Assembly (NCBI GenBank): GCA_964495785.1
Contig: CAZBXL010000034.1
Coordinates: 1 to 38,972 of the forward strand
DNA: 38,972 nt
Direction: 5' to 3'
Origin: RFSX01 sp964495785
GTDB taxonomy: Bacteria > Bacteroidota > Bacteroidia > Chitinophagales > Saprospiraceae
The translations under genes and the position numbers were made by a program. Below the pieces are notes generated by a model. That model made no database searches, had not been told where the DNA came from, and saw only the letters and a list, made by a program, of their open reading frames with translations. The number at the start of each line of letters is the position of its first letter. Positions within the stretch are counted from its first letter, which is position 1. Below are positions 7,710 through 15,998 of this stretch, piece after piece.

Positions 7710-9312
7710 GGTCGCCACGCTTTTGATATTCGTACTCACAAGCATCTTGGTGTTTTGGAGAACTCAGAGATATGGCATGGTACATGACTTTCTTGGTTGG
7801 TTGATGAAATACTCCGAAGGCAGTTGGTCAGACGTATGGAATGGCTTTGGTTACTTTGGGCTGCATCCTGTATTTCACATTATTAATTACGGAACCTTTA
7901 GACTATTCGGTCATAGCCAGTTAGCGTGGTGTATTGTCTTTGCTGTGTTGCATGGATTGACAGCTTTCTTATTATTTAGTTTTCTGAATAAGGTCTGTAC
8001 CCGATTCAATATCAATGATGGTGTCTGGATAGCTTTATTTTCTTCTGTTGGATTTTTGTTAGGGCCATATCAGACAGAGGTTGTAACATGGAAAGCCTGT
8101 ATGCATTATCTTCTGACGACGATGTTTTTTCTATCAGGTATGATTCTGTTTTTAAGATATATGTGGGAACAGGATAAGAAAATCTATCTGATAGCTCACC
8201 ATTTATTATTTATCGCCGCTCTTCTGACATTAGAAGTTAATCTGGCGACGCCATTCATTATCCTTGCATTTTCAGTGGCTTGTTCTAAGTTAGATAATTG
8301 GGATTGGCGTAAGTATCTGTCAAGATTTTTTGTCATTCATATCATAATTATAATTCTCTATTTTTTAGCTAACAAGCTGATCCTCGGGGAGTGGGTAGGG
8401 CACTATGGTGCAGAGAAGCATCTTAATTTTAATCCCCAATTACTGGCGGCCAATGGATTTAGATATTTTACAAAGTATACTCTATTAACTCATTTTTGGA
8501 GTTTTAATCTGCGTGGTATTGTGTATGAAAATATCGGATCATGGTATGCGATCGGAGGGTTGTTTGCTCTGGCGGGATCTATACTTGTCTTTGCTCGCAA
8601 GAAGATTTACAATAACAATAAGCTACTCTTATCAGCTTCATTTTTGGTGATGTTTTTTATGGCATTGTTTCCCATAGTTAATTTATACTTCATGTATATC
8701 ATGCCTTTTCAGAATGATAGATATGGTTTTTTTGCAAGTATATTTTTCTATCCTTTCTTGTTCCTTCTCGTATTTTCATTGCCACGATTATTGCGTTTTG
8801 TAGTAGCGATCGCGATACTCACTGTCCACATTTATTACGGCTTGCTCAATGTCCAGAAGTGTTATGAGGCAGGGCAACTTATAGATAATCTCATCACTAC
8901 TTACAAGTGGCATGATCAGCCAGAAGTACGGTTACTGTCTCTCCCAGATAATTATCAAGGTTTGTTTCTATATGCAGATTATCATGATGGATCAGCAGAG
9001 ACTTTTGTCGAAGCTTTGAATCTTTTTGGATCTAAAGAAATAACGGGTCATATAGATGAGTACAGCCACTTTAATCAAGTTACCTTGAAGGACTCTTTTA
9101 AGTATCAGGTCATACAAGACACATTTACAGTAGAGTTTAAGCAATATGGTAATTGGTTCTGGCGTAACAATATTGGATTTATTAACTATGAGACTGATGA
9201 GGTCAAAGCCACAAGAGCCAGAAACATTCTTAGAGTAGAATTAAAAGATACAACTGATAGGATATATCTGATACCTCAAGGAGGAGAATGGAATCAGGTC
9301 TACCTCGATTAA
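7687..9312 (+). CDS. Multi-spanning membrane protein, possibly GT-C-type glycosyltransferase
   Basis: 541 residues with about eleven transmembrane helices up to residue 395, then a soluble C-terminal domain of about 140 residues. An acidic residue in the first external loop (MVHDFLGWL, about 31-39) followed by a loop with HPVFHIINYGTFRLFG resembles the layout of GT-C enzymes, which take sugars from polyprenyl phosphate. I cannot assign a family firmly; O-antigen ligase-like or YfhO-like proteins are alternatives. The start is TTG at 7687, inside the end of the M43 gene. The two genes are probably cotranscribed. Confidence 0.6.
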   Translation: MKTLLHSKVATLLIFVLTSILVFWRTQRYGMVHDFLGWLMKYSEGSWSDVWNGFGYFGLHPVFHIINYGTFRLFGHSQLAWCIVFAVLHGLTAFLLFSFLNKVCTRFNINDGVWIALFSSVGFLLGPYQTEVVTWKACMHYLLTTMFFLSGMILFLRYMWEQDKKIYLIAHHLLFIAALLTLEVNLATPFIILAFSVACSKLDNWDWRKYLSRFFVIHIIIIILYFLANKLILGEWVGHYGAEKHLNFNPQLLAANGFRYFTKYTLLTHFWSFNLRGIVYENIGSWYAIGGLFALAGSILVFARKKIYNNNKLLLSASFLVMFFMALFPIVNLYFMYIMPFQNDRYGFFASIFFYPFLFLLVFSLPRLLRFVVAIAILTVHIYYGLLNVQKCYEAGQLIDNLITTYKWHDQPEVRLLSLPDNYQGLFLYADYHDGSAETFVEALNLFGSKEITGHIDEYSHFNQVTLKDSFKYQVIQDTFTVEFKQYGNWFWRNNIGFINYETDEVKATRARNILRVELKDTTDRIYLIPQGGEWNQVYLD

Positions 9313-9341
9313 AGTTTATATTTACACAATAGAAAAATATA

Positions 9342-10631
9342 TTGAACCTACCATACTATATCGCAAGACGTATCTCTAAGTCATCCACGGCTGGTATATC
9401 TGGTAAGATTATCAAGATAGCTATTGCCTCTATCTCATTGAGTATGGCTATTATGATATTAAGTACGGCAGTGCTGTTAGGTTTTAAAGAAGGCGTATCA
9501 GAAAAGGTTTTTGGCTTCTGGGGTCATATACATATTGCTGATACACGGATGTCAAGAACTTTTGAACTTTCTCCGATATTAAATGACAGTGTATTAAAAG
9601 ATTCTGTAAGGTCTATAGCTCAGCTGTCATATTCTACAATCGATAATAAATCAGGAAAATTAACTGAAAGGCAGACTAACGGTGGTGTCAGAGAAATAGT
9701 ACCCTATATCGTCATGCCGGGTATCATTAATAGCAAGTCAGAAGCGATGGAGGCCGTACTGCTTAAGGGCTTGAATGAAGAATACGACTGGAAGAACTTT
9801 GAGGCTTATCTCAAGGAGGGGACTTTCCCATCATTTACCGACGATAAGCCATCGAGAGATATTCTGATATCAGAGCAGACAAGTAAGAGAATGCAAGTAA
9901 AAGTAGGGGAGAAAGTGATTATTTATTTTCTGAAAGATCAAGATCCTATAAAGAGAGCTTTTAATGTCAGTGCCATATATAAGACAGGATTAGAAGAGTA
10001 TGATAAAAAGATAGGATTCGTCGATATGAGAGTGCTACAAGATGTCTTAGACTGGGACTCTGATCAGGTTGCTGGGTTTGAGGTATTCATCGATGATATA
10101 GATGATGTAGAACCCATTGCAGATTACATCTATAGTGAGATATTACCTCCCCAATTATTCGACGAGACCATTAAGGAGAAATTTGCATCTATGTTTGACT
10201 GGATTAAGATGCAGGATATCAACGGGATACTACTCTTGGTCTTAATGACCATTGTGGCGTTAGTTAATATGTGTACAGCATTACTGATTCTTATTCTCGA
10301 GAGGTCGCAGATGATCGGTGTGTTTAAGTCATTAGGTCTCAGTAACTGGGGACTAAGGAAGATATTTATCTACATAGCTCTATGGATTATGGGCATATCC
10401 CTGATCATCGGTAATGTCGTCGGATTAGGAATAGGTTTTATACAGAAAGCTACAGGGCTTATCAAGTTAGATGAAGCGAATTATTATCTATCAGAAGTTC
10501 CTGTTAAGTTTGACGTACTATCAATATTACTTGTTAATGTAGCGGCTATAGTCGTCACATTGATCGTTATGATTATACCGACTTATCTTGTTACTAAAAT
10601 AAAACCCGTCGAGATATTAAGATTCCAGTAA
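9342..10631 (+). CDS. FtsX/LolC-E-like ABC transporter permease
   Basis: 429 residues with a lone N-terminal membrane segment (about 24-48), a large periplasmic domain (about 50-285), and three C-terminal membrane segments (about 293-315, 340-365, 395-418). This is the MacB/LolC fold. The conserved cytoplasmic stretch after the second helix (ERSQMIGVFKSLGLSNWGLRKIF) is the FtsX coupling region that contacts the ATPase. The family extracts lipoproteins from the inner membrane or transmits mechanical force. No ATP-binding subunit lies next to it, as is common for LolC/E-type genes in Bacteroidota. The start is TTG (MNLPYYIARR, the usual LolC-like opening). Confidence 0.85.
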   Translation: MNLPYYIARRISKSSTAGISGKIIKIAIASISLSMAIMILSTAVLLGFKEGVSEKVFGFWGHIHIADTRMSRTFELSPILNDSVLKDSVRSIAQLSYSTIDNKSGKLTERQTNGGVREIVPYIVMPGIINSKSEAMEAVLLKGLNEEYDWKNFEAYLKEGTFPSFTDDKPSRDILISEQTSKRMQVKVGEKVIIYFLKDQDPIKRAFNVSAIYKTGLEEYDKKIGFVDMRVLQDVLDWDSDQVAGFEVFIDDIDDVEPIADYIYSEILPPQLFDETIKEKFASMFDWIKMQDINGILLLVLMTIVALVNMCTALLILILERSQMIGVFKSLGLSNWGLRKIFIYIALWIMGISLIIGNVVGLGIGFIQKATGLIKLDEANYYLSEVPVKFDVLSILLVNVAAIVVTLIVMIIPTYLVTKIKPVEILRFQ

Positions 10632-10730
10632 AGGCTTTCTCTTTGAGTTACATGAGGCCATAGGAGATGGATTGATTTTTGTTATATATAACAGTTATCT
10701 TATTTTAATTCACTACACACTATATAAGCT

Positions 10731-11684
10731 ATGATCAAGTACTACGCATTTGAAGGTAAGCAGGTGATTCCAGTAGATGAATTAGAAGAAGCATCCTGGG
10801 TGCATCTATGCTCACCTATAGAGGAAGCTGATAGGGAGCTTTACGCAAAAGCATTTGATATCCCATTAGACTTCATAACAGATTCTCTGGATATCAATGA
10901 GAGATCAAGATATGAGATAGAAGAAGAGGCCAAATTTATTCTTATAAATACGCCTATGATTAATCAGTCTCATAAAGAAAATGAGGCTATATATCTTACG
11001 GTGCCTATCGGTATCGTCTTAGTAGGTGATAAGATCATTACTGTGACATCTTCAGATCACCCTATAATAGAAAAGATTGCAACTAATGGGTCCAAAAATT
11101 TTAATCCCAAGGATCAATCACTTTTTGTACTTCACTTATTAGAACAAAATACTTTCTGGTTTCTGGATTGCCTCAAGAAGTTGAATCTCAAGCGTAATAT
11201 CATAGAACAAGAATTATATAACTCAAGCAGAAATGAGGAGCTCAGACAACTACTTAAGATAGAAAAGAGTCTTGTTTATTTTGTCAATTCTCTAAGTGCT
11301 AATGACTTGCTCATGCTTAAGATGAAACGAATCGACTTTCTCAAAGTCAGAGATAAAGACCCTCATGAAGATTTGTTTGAAGATATAATCATCGACAATG
11401 GGCAAGCCTTAGAGATGTCTAATGTCTATACCAATATCTTGAGTGGGACTATGGAGGCCTACGCCTCTATTGTATCTAATAACCTCAATAGTTTTATCCA
11501 CCGATTAACTATTATTACAATCATACTCATGGTGCCGACCTTAGTAGCCAGTTTCTATGGTATGAATTTAGAGCATCTACCTTTTCAAGATAGTCCATAT
11601 GCTTTCTATGGTCTGATAATTACATCTGTCATTTTAGGCATAGTCTTGATATTTGTATTAGGTAGAAAGACCACTGATAAGTAG
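10731..11684 (+). CDS. corA: CorA family divalent cation transporter
   Basis: 317 residues with the CorA layout: an N-terminal alpha/beta cytoplasmic domain (1-about 240), a long coiled helix, then two C-terminal membrane segments. The first ends in the signature G277-M278-N279 (SFYGMNLEHL), which forms the selectivity filter of these pentameric Mg2+/Co2+ channels. A short Lys-rich tail (RKTTDK) follows the second segment. It stands alone between the FtsX-like gene and the long region before nrdB. The ion cannot be deduced beyond the family norm. Confidence 0.9.
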   Translation: MIKYYAFEGKQVIPVDELEEASWVHLCSPIEEADRELYAKAFDIPLDFITDSLDINERSRYEIEEEAKFILINTPMINQSHKENEAIYLTVPIGIVLVGDKIITVTSSDHPIIEKIATNGSKNFNPKDQSLFVLHLLEQNTFWFLDCLKKLNLKRNIIEQELYNSSRNEELRQLLKIEKSLVYFVNSLSANDLLMLKMKRIDFLKVRDKDPHEDLFEDIIIDNGQALEMSNVYTNILSGTMEAYASIVSNNLNSFIHRLTIITIILMVPTLVASFYGMNLEHLPFQDSPYAFYGLIITSVILGIVLIFVLGRKTTDK

Positions 11685-12230
11685 TAAGCCAATCATCCAA
11701 TTATTGGCAACTCAGTTTTCTATTTTGGCTTAATACTTATTTTTAGTTTATCCTGAAGTACTGCTTCTAAACTATCAACATGTAGTTGATAAAAAATCGC
11801 TTTTCTATTAATTGTGAATACTACATTTACGTCGGAATTAGGGTGAAATACCCTTTGTTCATTGATTATGAGGTAGTTATTGAAAAGTGTCAAATCTCCA
11901 ATTTTTTATATAAGATTTAATTTTAATATGTGCACAATCAAGTTATCAACAGCTGTTGAAAAATGAAGTAACATATTATAGATTTTTCTTATTTATTTTG
12001 TCGTCCAATCAACCGTAGCGATGACCGAGAGTAAGAAGCATATTCAGTTCAATTATATTCTGCAGCAATGTAGAATGCCGATGATCAAGATTCTGTGAAA
12101 ATCAAGTGGGGTTCTTAACGAATGAGATTCCACTAATTTTATACTCTTAAAGTTTATATTAAGTTTTTTTATATATATTATTTTATCTAATTTGTTTTCC
12201 CATAGACAATAATCAACACCAATATCAAAA
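11685..12230. other. 546-bp intergenic region before nrdB with DnaA-box-like words
   Basis: No long gene is present. It holds a possible 57-codon minus ORF (listed separately). There are three words close to the DnaA box: CTATCAACA (11772-11780), TTATCAACT on the minus strand (11784-11792) and TTATCAACA (11943-11951). The last overlaps a perfect 12-bp palindrome CAACAGCTGTTG (11947-11958). A 6-bp stem GCCAAT/ATTGGC (11688-11708) follows corA but lacks a T-run. The last 100 bases before nrdB are AT-rich and probably hold its promoter, but no clean TAnnTTTG box was found. Confidence 0.4.
11720..11893 (-). CDS. Possible small ORF (57 aa), unknown
   Basis: A minus-strand frame opens with TTG (11891-11893), preceded by GGAGA a few bases upstream and by an in-frame TAA. 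It encodes MTLFNNYLIINEQRVF..., and ends ...KLKISIKPK-TAG. The composition is protein-like, with alternating hydrophobic and charged residues and no rare-codon runs. It fills otherwise empty DNA and would converge on corA. I recognise no family. It could be a small real protein or the decayed tail of a larger one. The DnaA-like words in the same stretch argue for a partly regulatory role. Confidence 0.3.
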   Translation of the reverse strand: MTLFNNYLIINEQRVFHPNSDVNVVFTINRKAIFYQLHVDSLEAVLQDKLKISIKPK

Positions 12231-13208
12231 ATGACTACTCAGATAGAACCCTTATTAAAAGAAAATCCGAATAGATTCGTCTTATTTCCAATAGAGCATG
12301 ATGACATTTGGTCGTTTTATAAAAAATCAGAAGCAAGTTTCTGGACAGCCGAAGAAATAGATTTACACCAAGATTTATCTGATTGGGAAAATAGACTTAA
12401 TGATGACGAAAAGCACTTCATCAAACATGTACTAGCATTCTTTGCTGCCAGTGATGGTATCGTTAATGAGAATCTTGCAGATAATATGGTGAGTGAAGTT
12501 CAATATACGGAGGCTAAGTTCTTTTATGGTTTTCAGATTATGATGGAAAACATACACTCGGAGACTTACTCACTACTGATAGACACATACATCCAAGATA
12601 CTAAGGAGAAGGATTACCTCTTTAATGCTATAGAAAATCTGCCTTGTGTAAAGAAGAAAGCAGATTGGGCAATGAGATGGATAGATGATGCAACATTTGC
12701 TGAAAGACTCATCTCATTTGCAGCTGTTGAGGGAATATTTTTCTCAGGTTCATTCTGTTCTATATTCTGGCTTAAGAAAAGAGGACTCATGCCAGGTCTC
12801 TCATTCTCTAACGAGCTCATCTCAAGAGACGAAGGGATGCACTGCGACTTTGCATGTCTTTTATACAATAATCACATCGTTAATAAACTACCTAAAGAAA
12901 CAGTACAGAAGATAATCTGTGATGCTGTAGAGATAGAGAAAGAATTTGTCTCTGATGCGATTCCAGTGAGACTTATAGGTATGAATGCAGAAACAATGTG
13001 TGAATACATCGAGTGTGTCGCTGATAGATTACTTGTAGATCTTGGTAATGAAAAAGTATACAACACAGCTAATCCATTCCCATGGATGGATCTAATATCT
13101 ATACAAGGTAAGACCAACTTTTTTGAGAAGAGAGTAGGTGAGTACCAGAAAGCAGGTGTCATGGCAGAGAAAGACAAGCAGATATTTTCTCTTGATGAAG
13201 ACTTCTAA
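12231..13208 (+). CDS. nrdB: Class I ribonucleotide reductase, beta subunit
   Basis: 325 residues. This subunit holds the di-iron/tyrosyl radical that starts reduction of ribonucleoside diphosphates to deoxyribonucleotides. All metal ligands are in place: D44, E106, H109, E167, E201, H204. The radical tyrosine Y113 sits four residues after H109 (ENIHSETY), so it reads as a tyrosyl-radical class Ia-type enzyme. The C-terminus FSLDEDF is the usual peptide that docks on NrdA. nrdA follows after 152 bp containing a strong inverted repeat. The order nrdB-nrdA is the reverse of E. coli. Start ATG (MTTQIEPLLKENPNRF). Confidence 0.97.
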   Translation: MTTQIEPLLKENPNRFVLFPIEHDDIWSFYKKSEASFWTAEEIDLHQDLSDWENRLNDDEKHFIKHVLAFFAASDGIVNENLADNMVSEVQYTEAKFFYGFQIMMENIHSETYSLLIDTYIQDTKEKDYLFNAIENLPCVKKKADWAMRWIDDATFAERLISFAAVEGIFFSGSFCSIFWLKKRGLMPGLSFSNELISRDEGMHCDFACLLYNNHIVNKLPKETVQKIICDAVEIEKEFVSDAIPVRLIGMNAETMCEYIECVADRLLVDLGNEKVYNTANPFPWMDLISIQGKTNFFEKRVGEYQKAGVMAEKDKQIFSLDEDF

Positions 13209-13246
13209 TTCAGAGTTACATCTCTAATCCCAAAAACTAATTTTTA

Positions 13247-13288
13247 ATCTATTCGACTCGGTTATACTATAAAATGAGTCGAATAGAT
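13247..13288. repeat. 13-bp perfect inverted repeat between nrdB and nrdA
   Basis: ATCTATTCGACTC (13247-13259) is exactly repeated in inverse as GAGTCGAATAGAT (13276-13288) around a 16-nt AT-rich loop. There is no T-run, so it is not an ordinary intrinsic terminator. It may be an mRNA hairpin setting the NrdB:NrdA ratio, or an operator for a dimeric regulator. Confidence 0.6.
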
Positions 13289-13360
13289 AACACATTAAAC
13301 TACAATCAACACTGAGGTCATTTTTTTAATTTTTAGTTAACCTCCTAATTCATTCATTTT

Positions 13361-15745
13361 ATGCAAGTCATCAAGAGAAAAGGAAATAAAGAAGATGTAA
13401 GCTTTGATAAAATCACAGCCAGAGTCAAAAAATTATGTTACAGTCTTAACAATGATTATGTCGATCATATAACTATTTCAAAAAAAGTTATTCAGGGTTT
13501 ATATGATGGTGTCACAACTTCAGAGCTCGATAACCTTGCTGCAGAGACATCAGCATCATATGCAACAGAGCATCCTGATTATGCCATATTAGCGGCGAGG
13601 ATCGCTATTTCTAATCTTCACAAAAATACTAAGAAGTCTTTCTCAAAAACCATGAAAGACTTATATGAATATATTGATCCTAAAACCGGTCAAAAAGCAG
13701 GTTTAGTAGCAGAGAAGTACATGAACATCATCTCAAAGAATGCTTCAAGATTAGACTCTGCAATTATCTATGATAGAGATTATAACTTTGATTATTTTGG
13801 TTTTAAAACACTTGAGAGATCATACCTCTTAAGAATGGATGGACAGGTTGTGGAGCGACCTCAGCATTTGTTGATGAGAGCAGCTGTGGGTATTCACGGA
13901 GAGGATATAGACTCAGCTATCGAGACATATAATTATATGTCTGAGAAATGGTTCATTCATGCAACGCCTACATTGTTTAACGCAGCTACACCAAGACCAC
14001 AATTGTCTTCATGCTTTTTATTGACAATGACAGATGATAGTATCTCGGGTATCTTTGAGACATTGACAAGATGTGCTAAGATATCACAAGCTGCAGGAGG
14101 GATAGGCCTTAGTATACATAACATAAGAGCTCAAGGAAGTTATATAAAAGGAACTGGTGGGACATCTAATGGTATCATTCCTATGCTTAAAGTATTCAAC
14201 GATACAGCAAGATACGTAGATCAAGGTGGCGGAAAACGAAAAGGAGCTTTCGCTATGTACTTAGAGCCATGGCATGCAGATATAGAGCACTTTTTAGATC
14301 TTAAGAAGAATCACGGTAAAGAAGAAATGCGTGCCAGAGACCTTTTCTATGCGATGTGGATTTCTGATCTATTTATGGAGAGAGTAGAAACCAACTCTGA
14401 TTGGTCATTATTCTGTCCTAACGAATCTCCAGGATTACAGGATTGCTACGGAGATGAGTTCAAAGCCCTATATACCAAATATGAGGAAGAAGGCAGGGCA
14501 AGAAAAACTGTAAGTGCAAGAGACCTGTGGGGATCTATTATGGAATCTCAAATAGAAACAGGAACACCTTATATTTTATATAAGGATGCGGCTAATGCAA
14601 AATCTAATCAGAAGAACTTAGGTACAATTAAGTCAAGTAACTTATGTACTGAGATAATAGAGTATACGTCTCCAGACGAAGTGGCAGTATGTAACTTAGC
14701 ATCCATCTCATTAGGTATGTTTGTCAATGATGAGGACACAAGCTATAATTTCCAAAAGCTATATGAAGTAGCAAGAGTTGTCACTAAGAATCTCAACAGA
14801 GTAATAGACGTTAATTACTATCCTGTGAAAGAGGCAGAGAACTCTAATATGCGTCATAGGCCTATAGGCATAGGAGTGCAGGGATTAGCAGATGCATTTA
14901 TCAAAATGAGAATGCCGTTTGATAGTCCAGAAGCAAGACAACTTAATAAGGATATATTTGAGACGATATACTTTGCGGCACTAACGGAATCAAATGCTCT
15001 CGCAGCAGAAGAAGGCCCTTATCAGACCTATGAAGGTAGCCCTGTAAGCCAAGGTATATTACAATATGATATGTGGGGAGTAACACCATCTGATAGATGG
15101 GATTGGGCAGGACTTAAAGCCAAGATTAAAGAGTCAGGAGTAAGAAATAGTCTCTTACTTGCACCTATGCCTACAGCGTCTACATCACAAATATTAGGAA
15201 ACAATGAGTGCTTCGAGCCGTATACCTCTAATATCTATTCAAGGCGTACACTCTCAGGCGAGTATGTTGTAGTCAATAAGCACTTACTTAAGGACTTAGT
15301 AGAATTAGGGCTGTGGGATCATTCTATGAAAGAAAGATTAATGGCTTCTAATGGAAGCGTTCAGCATATGGATGATGTACCGCAGAACATAAAAGATTTG
15401 TACAAAACTGTATGGGAGATTAAGCAAAAAATATTGATTGATATGAGTGCAGATAGAGGTGCTTTTATCTGTCAAAGTCAGAGCTTGAATATATTCATGG
15501 AGAATCCAAGTCTTGCTAAATTAACGTCAATGCACTTTTATGCATGGAAGCAAGGGCTTAAGACGGGTATGTATTACCTAAGGTCTAAAGCAGCAGTAGA
15601 TCCTATTAAGTTCAGTCTTACAGCAGGATACAAAGAGAAATATAGCGGAGACAAAGAAGTCATGGACTTAGTAGAAGATGAAGTTGTAGTAGCAGAGGGA
15701 GAAGTCTGTTCTATGGATGATGGTTGTCTCATGTGTGGATCGTAG
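13361..15745 (+). CDS. nrdA: Class I ribonucleotide reductase, alpha (catalytic) subunit
   Basis: 794 residues. The N-terminal ATP-cone (about 1-95, starting MQVIKRKGNKEDVSF) is the allosteric on/off domain. The catalytic barrel shows the redox cysteines C218 (LSSCFLL) and C444 (AVCNLAS), and the active-site set N427-x-C429-x-E431. The radical-transfer tyrosine pair is in TGMYYLRSKAA near the end. The C-terminal C789-x2-C792 (CLMCGS) is the pair re-reduced by thioredoxin or glutaredoxin. It pairs with NrdB just upstream; a trxA is about 5.7 kb away. A strong terminator follows. Confidence 0.98.
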   Translation: MQVIKRKGNKEDVSFDKITARVKKLCYSLNNDYVDHITISKKVIQGLYDGVTTSELDNLAAETSASYATEHPDYAILAARIAISNLHKNTKKSFSKTMKDLYEYIDPKTGQKAGLVAEKYMNIISKNASRLDSAIIYDRDYNFDYFGFKTLERSYLLRMDGQVVERPQHLLMRAAVGIHGEDIDSAIETYNYMSEKWFIHATPTLFNAATPRPQLSSCFLLTMTDDSISGIFETLTRCAKISQAAGGIGLSIHNIRAQGSYIKGTGGTSNGIIPMLKVFNDTARYVDQGGGKRKGAFAMYLEPWHADIEHFLDLKKNHGKEEMRARDLFYAMWISDLFMERVETNSDWSLFCPNESPGLQDCYGDEFKALYTKYEEEGRARKTVSARDLWGSIMESQIETGTPYILYKDAANAKSNQKNLGTIKSSNLCTEIIEYTSPDEVAVCNLASISLGMFVNDEDTSYNFQKLYEVARVVTKNLNRVIDVNYYPVKEAENSNMRHRPIGIGVQGLADAFIKMRMPFDSPEARQLNKDIFETIYFAALTESNALAAEEGPYQTYEGSPVSQGILQYDMWGVTPSDRWDWAGLKAKIKESGVRNSLLLAPMPTASTSQILGNNECFEPYTSNIYSRRTLSGEYVVVNKHLLKDLVELGLWDHSMKERLMASNGSVQHMDDVPQNIKDLYKTVWEIKQKILIDMSADRGAFICQSQSLNIFMENPSLAKLTSMHFYAWKQGLKTGMYYLRSKAAVDPIKFSLTAGYKEKYSGDKEVMDLVEDEVVVAEGEVCSMDDGCLMCGS

Positions 15746-15778
15746 AATAATAGAAAATACCTATATAACACTTTTTTT

Positions 15779-15807
15779 AGGTGGTCTTTTTGGGCCACCT
15801 TTTTTTA
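15779..15807 (+). terminator. Intrinsic terminator after nrdA
   Basis: AGGTGGTC (15779-15786) pairs with GGCCACCT (15793-15800), one wobble, U-rich loop, followed by seven T. Confidence 0.9.
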
Positions 15808-15998
15808 TGTACCTACCTGGATGGTGAATTGTAAACCACTTTACATAATAAGCTGGAATACCGATAATCCATGAATAATGACACATTTAGACCTATTTTC
15901 GACCGAAGATAGAAGAATAGGGACCGTTAATTATAAGTCAAGAATTAGTCAGAGGTGAGTTAAAGTCACATTACTCAATTGACTAAAGACCGACACCC

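Noticed and set aside
12021..12098. 25-codon plus-strand ORF before nrdB
   Set aside because: Too short, no clear ribosome-binding site, and no independent support beyond an ATG and a stop.
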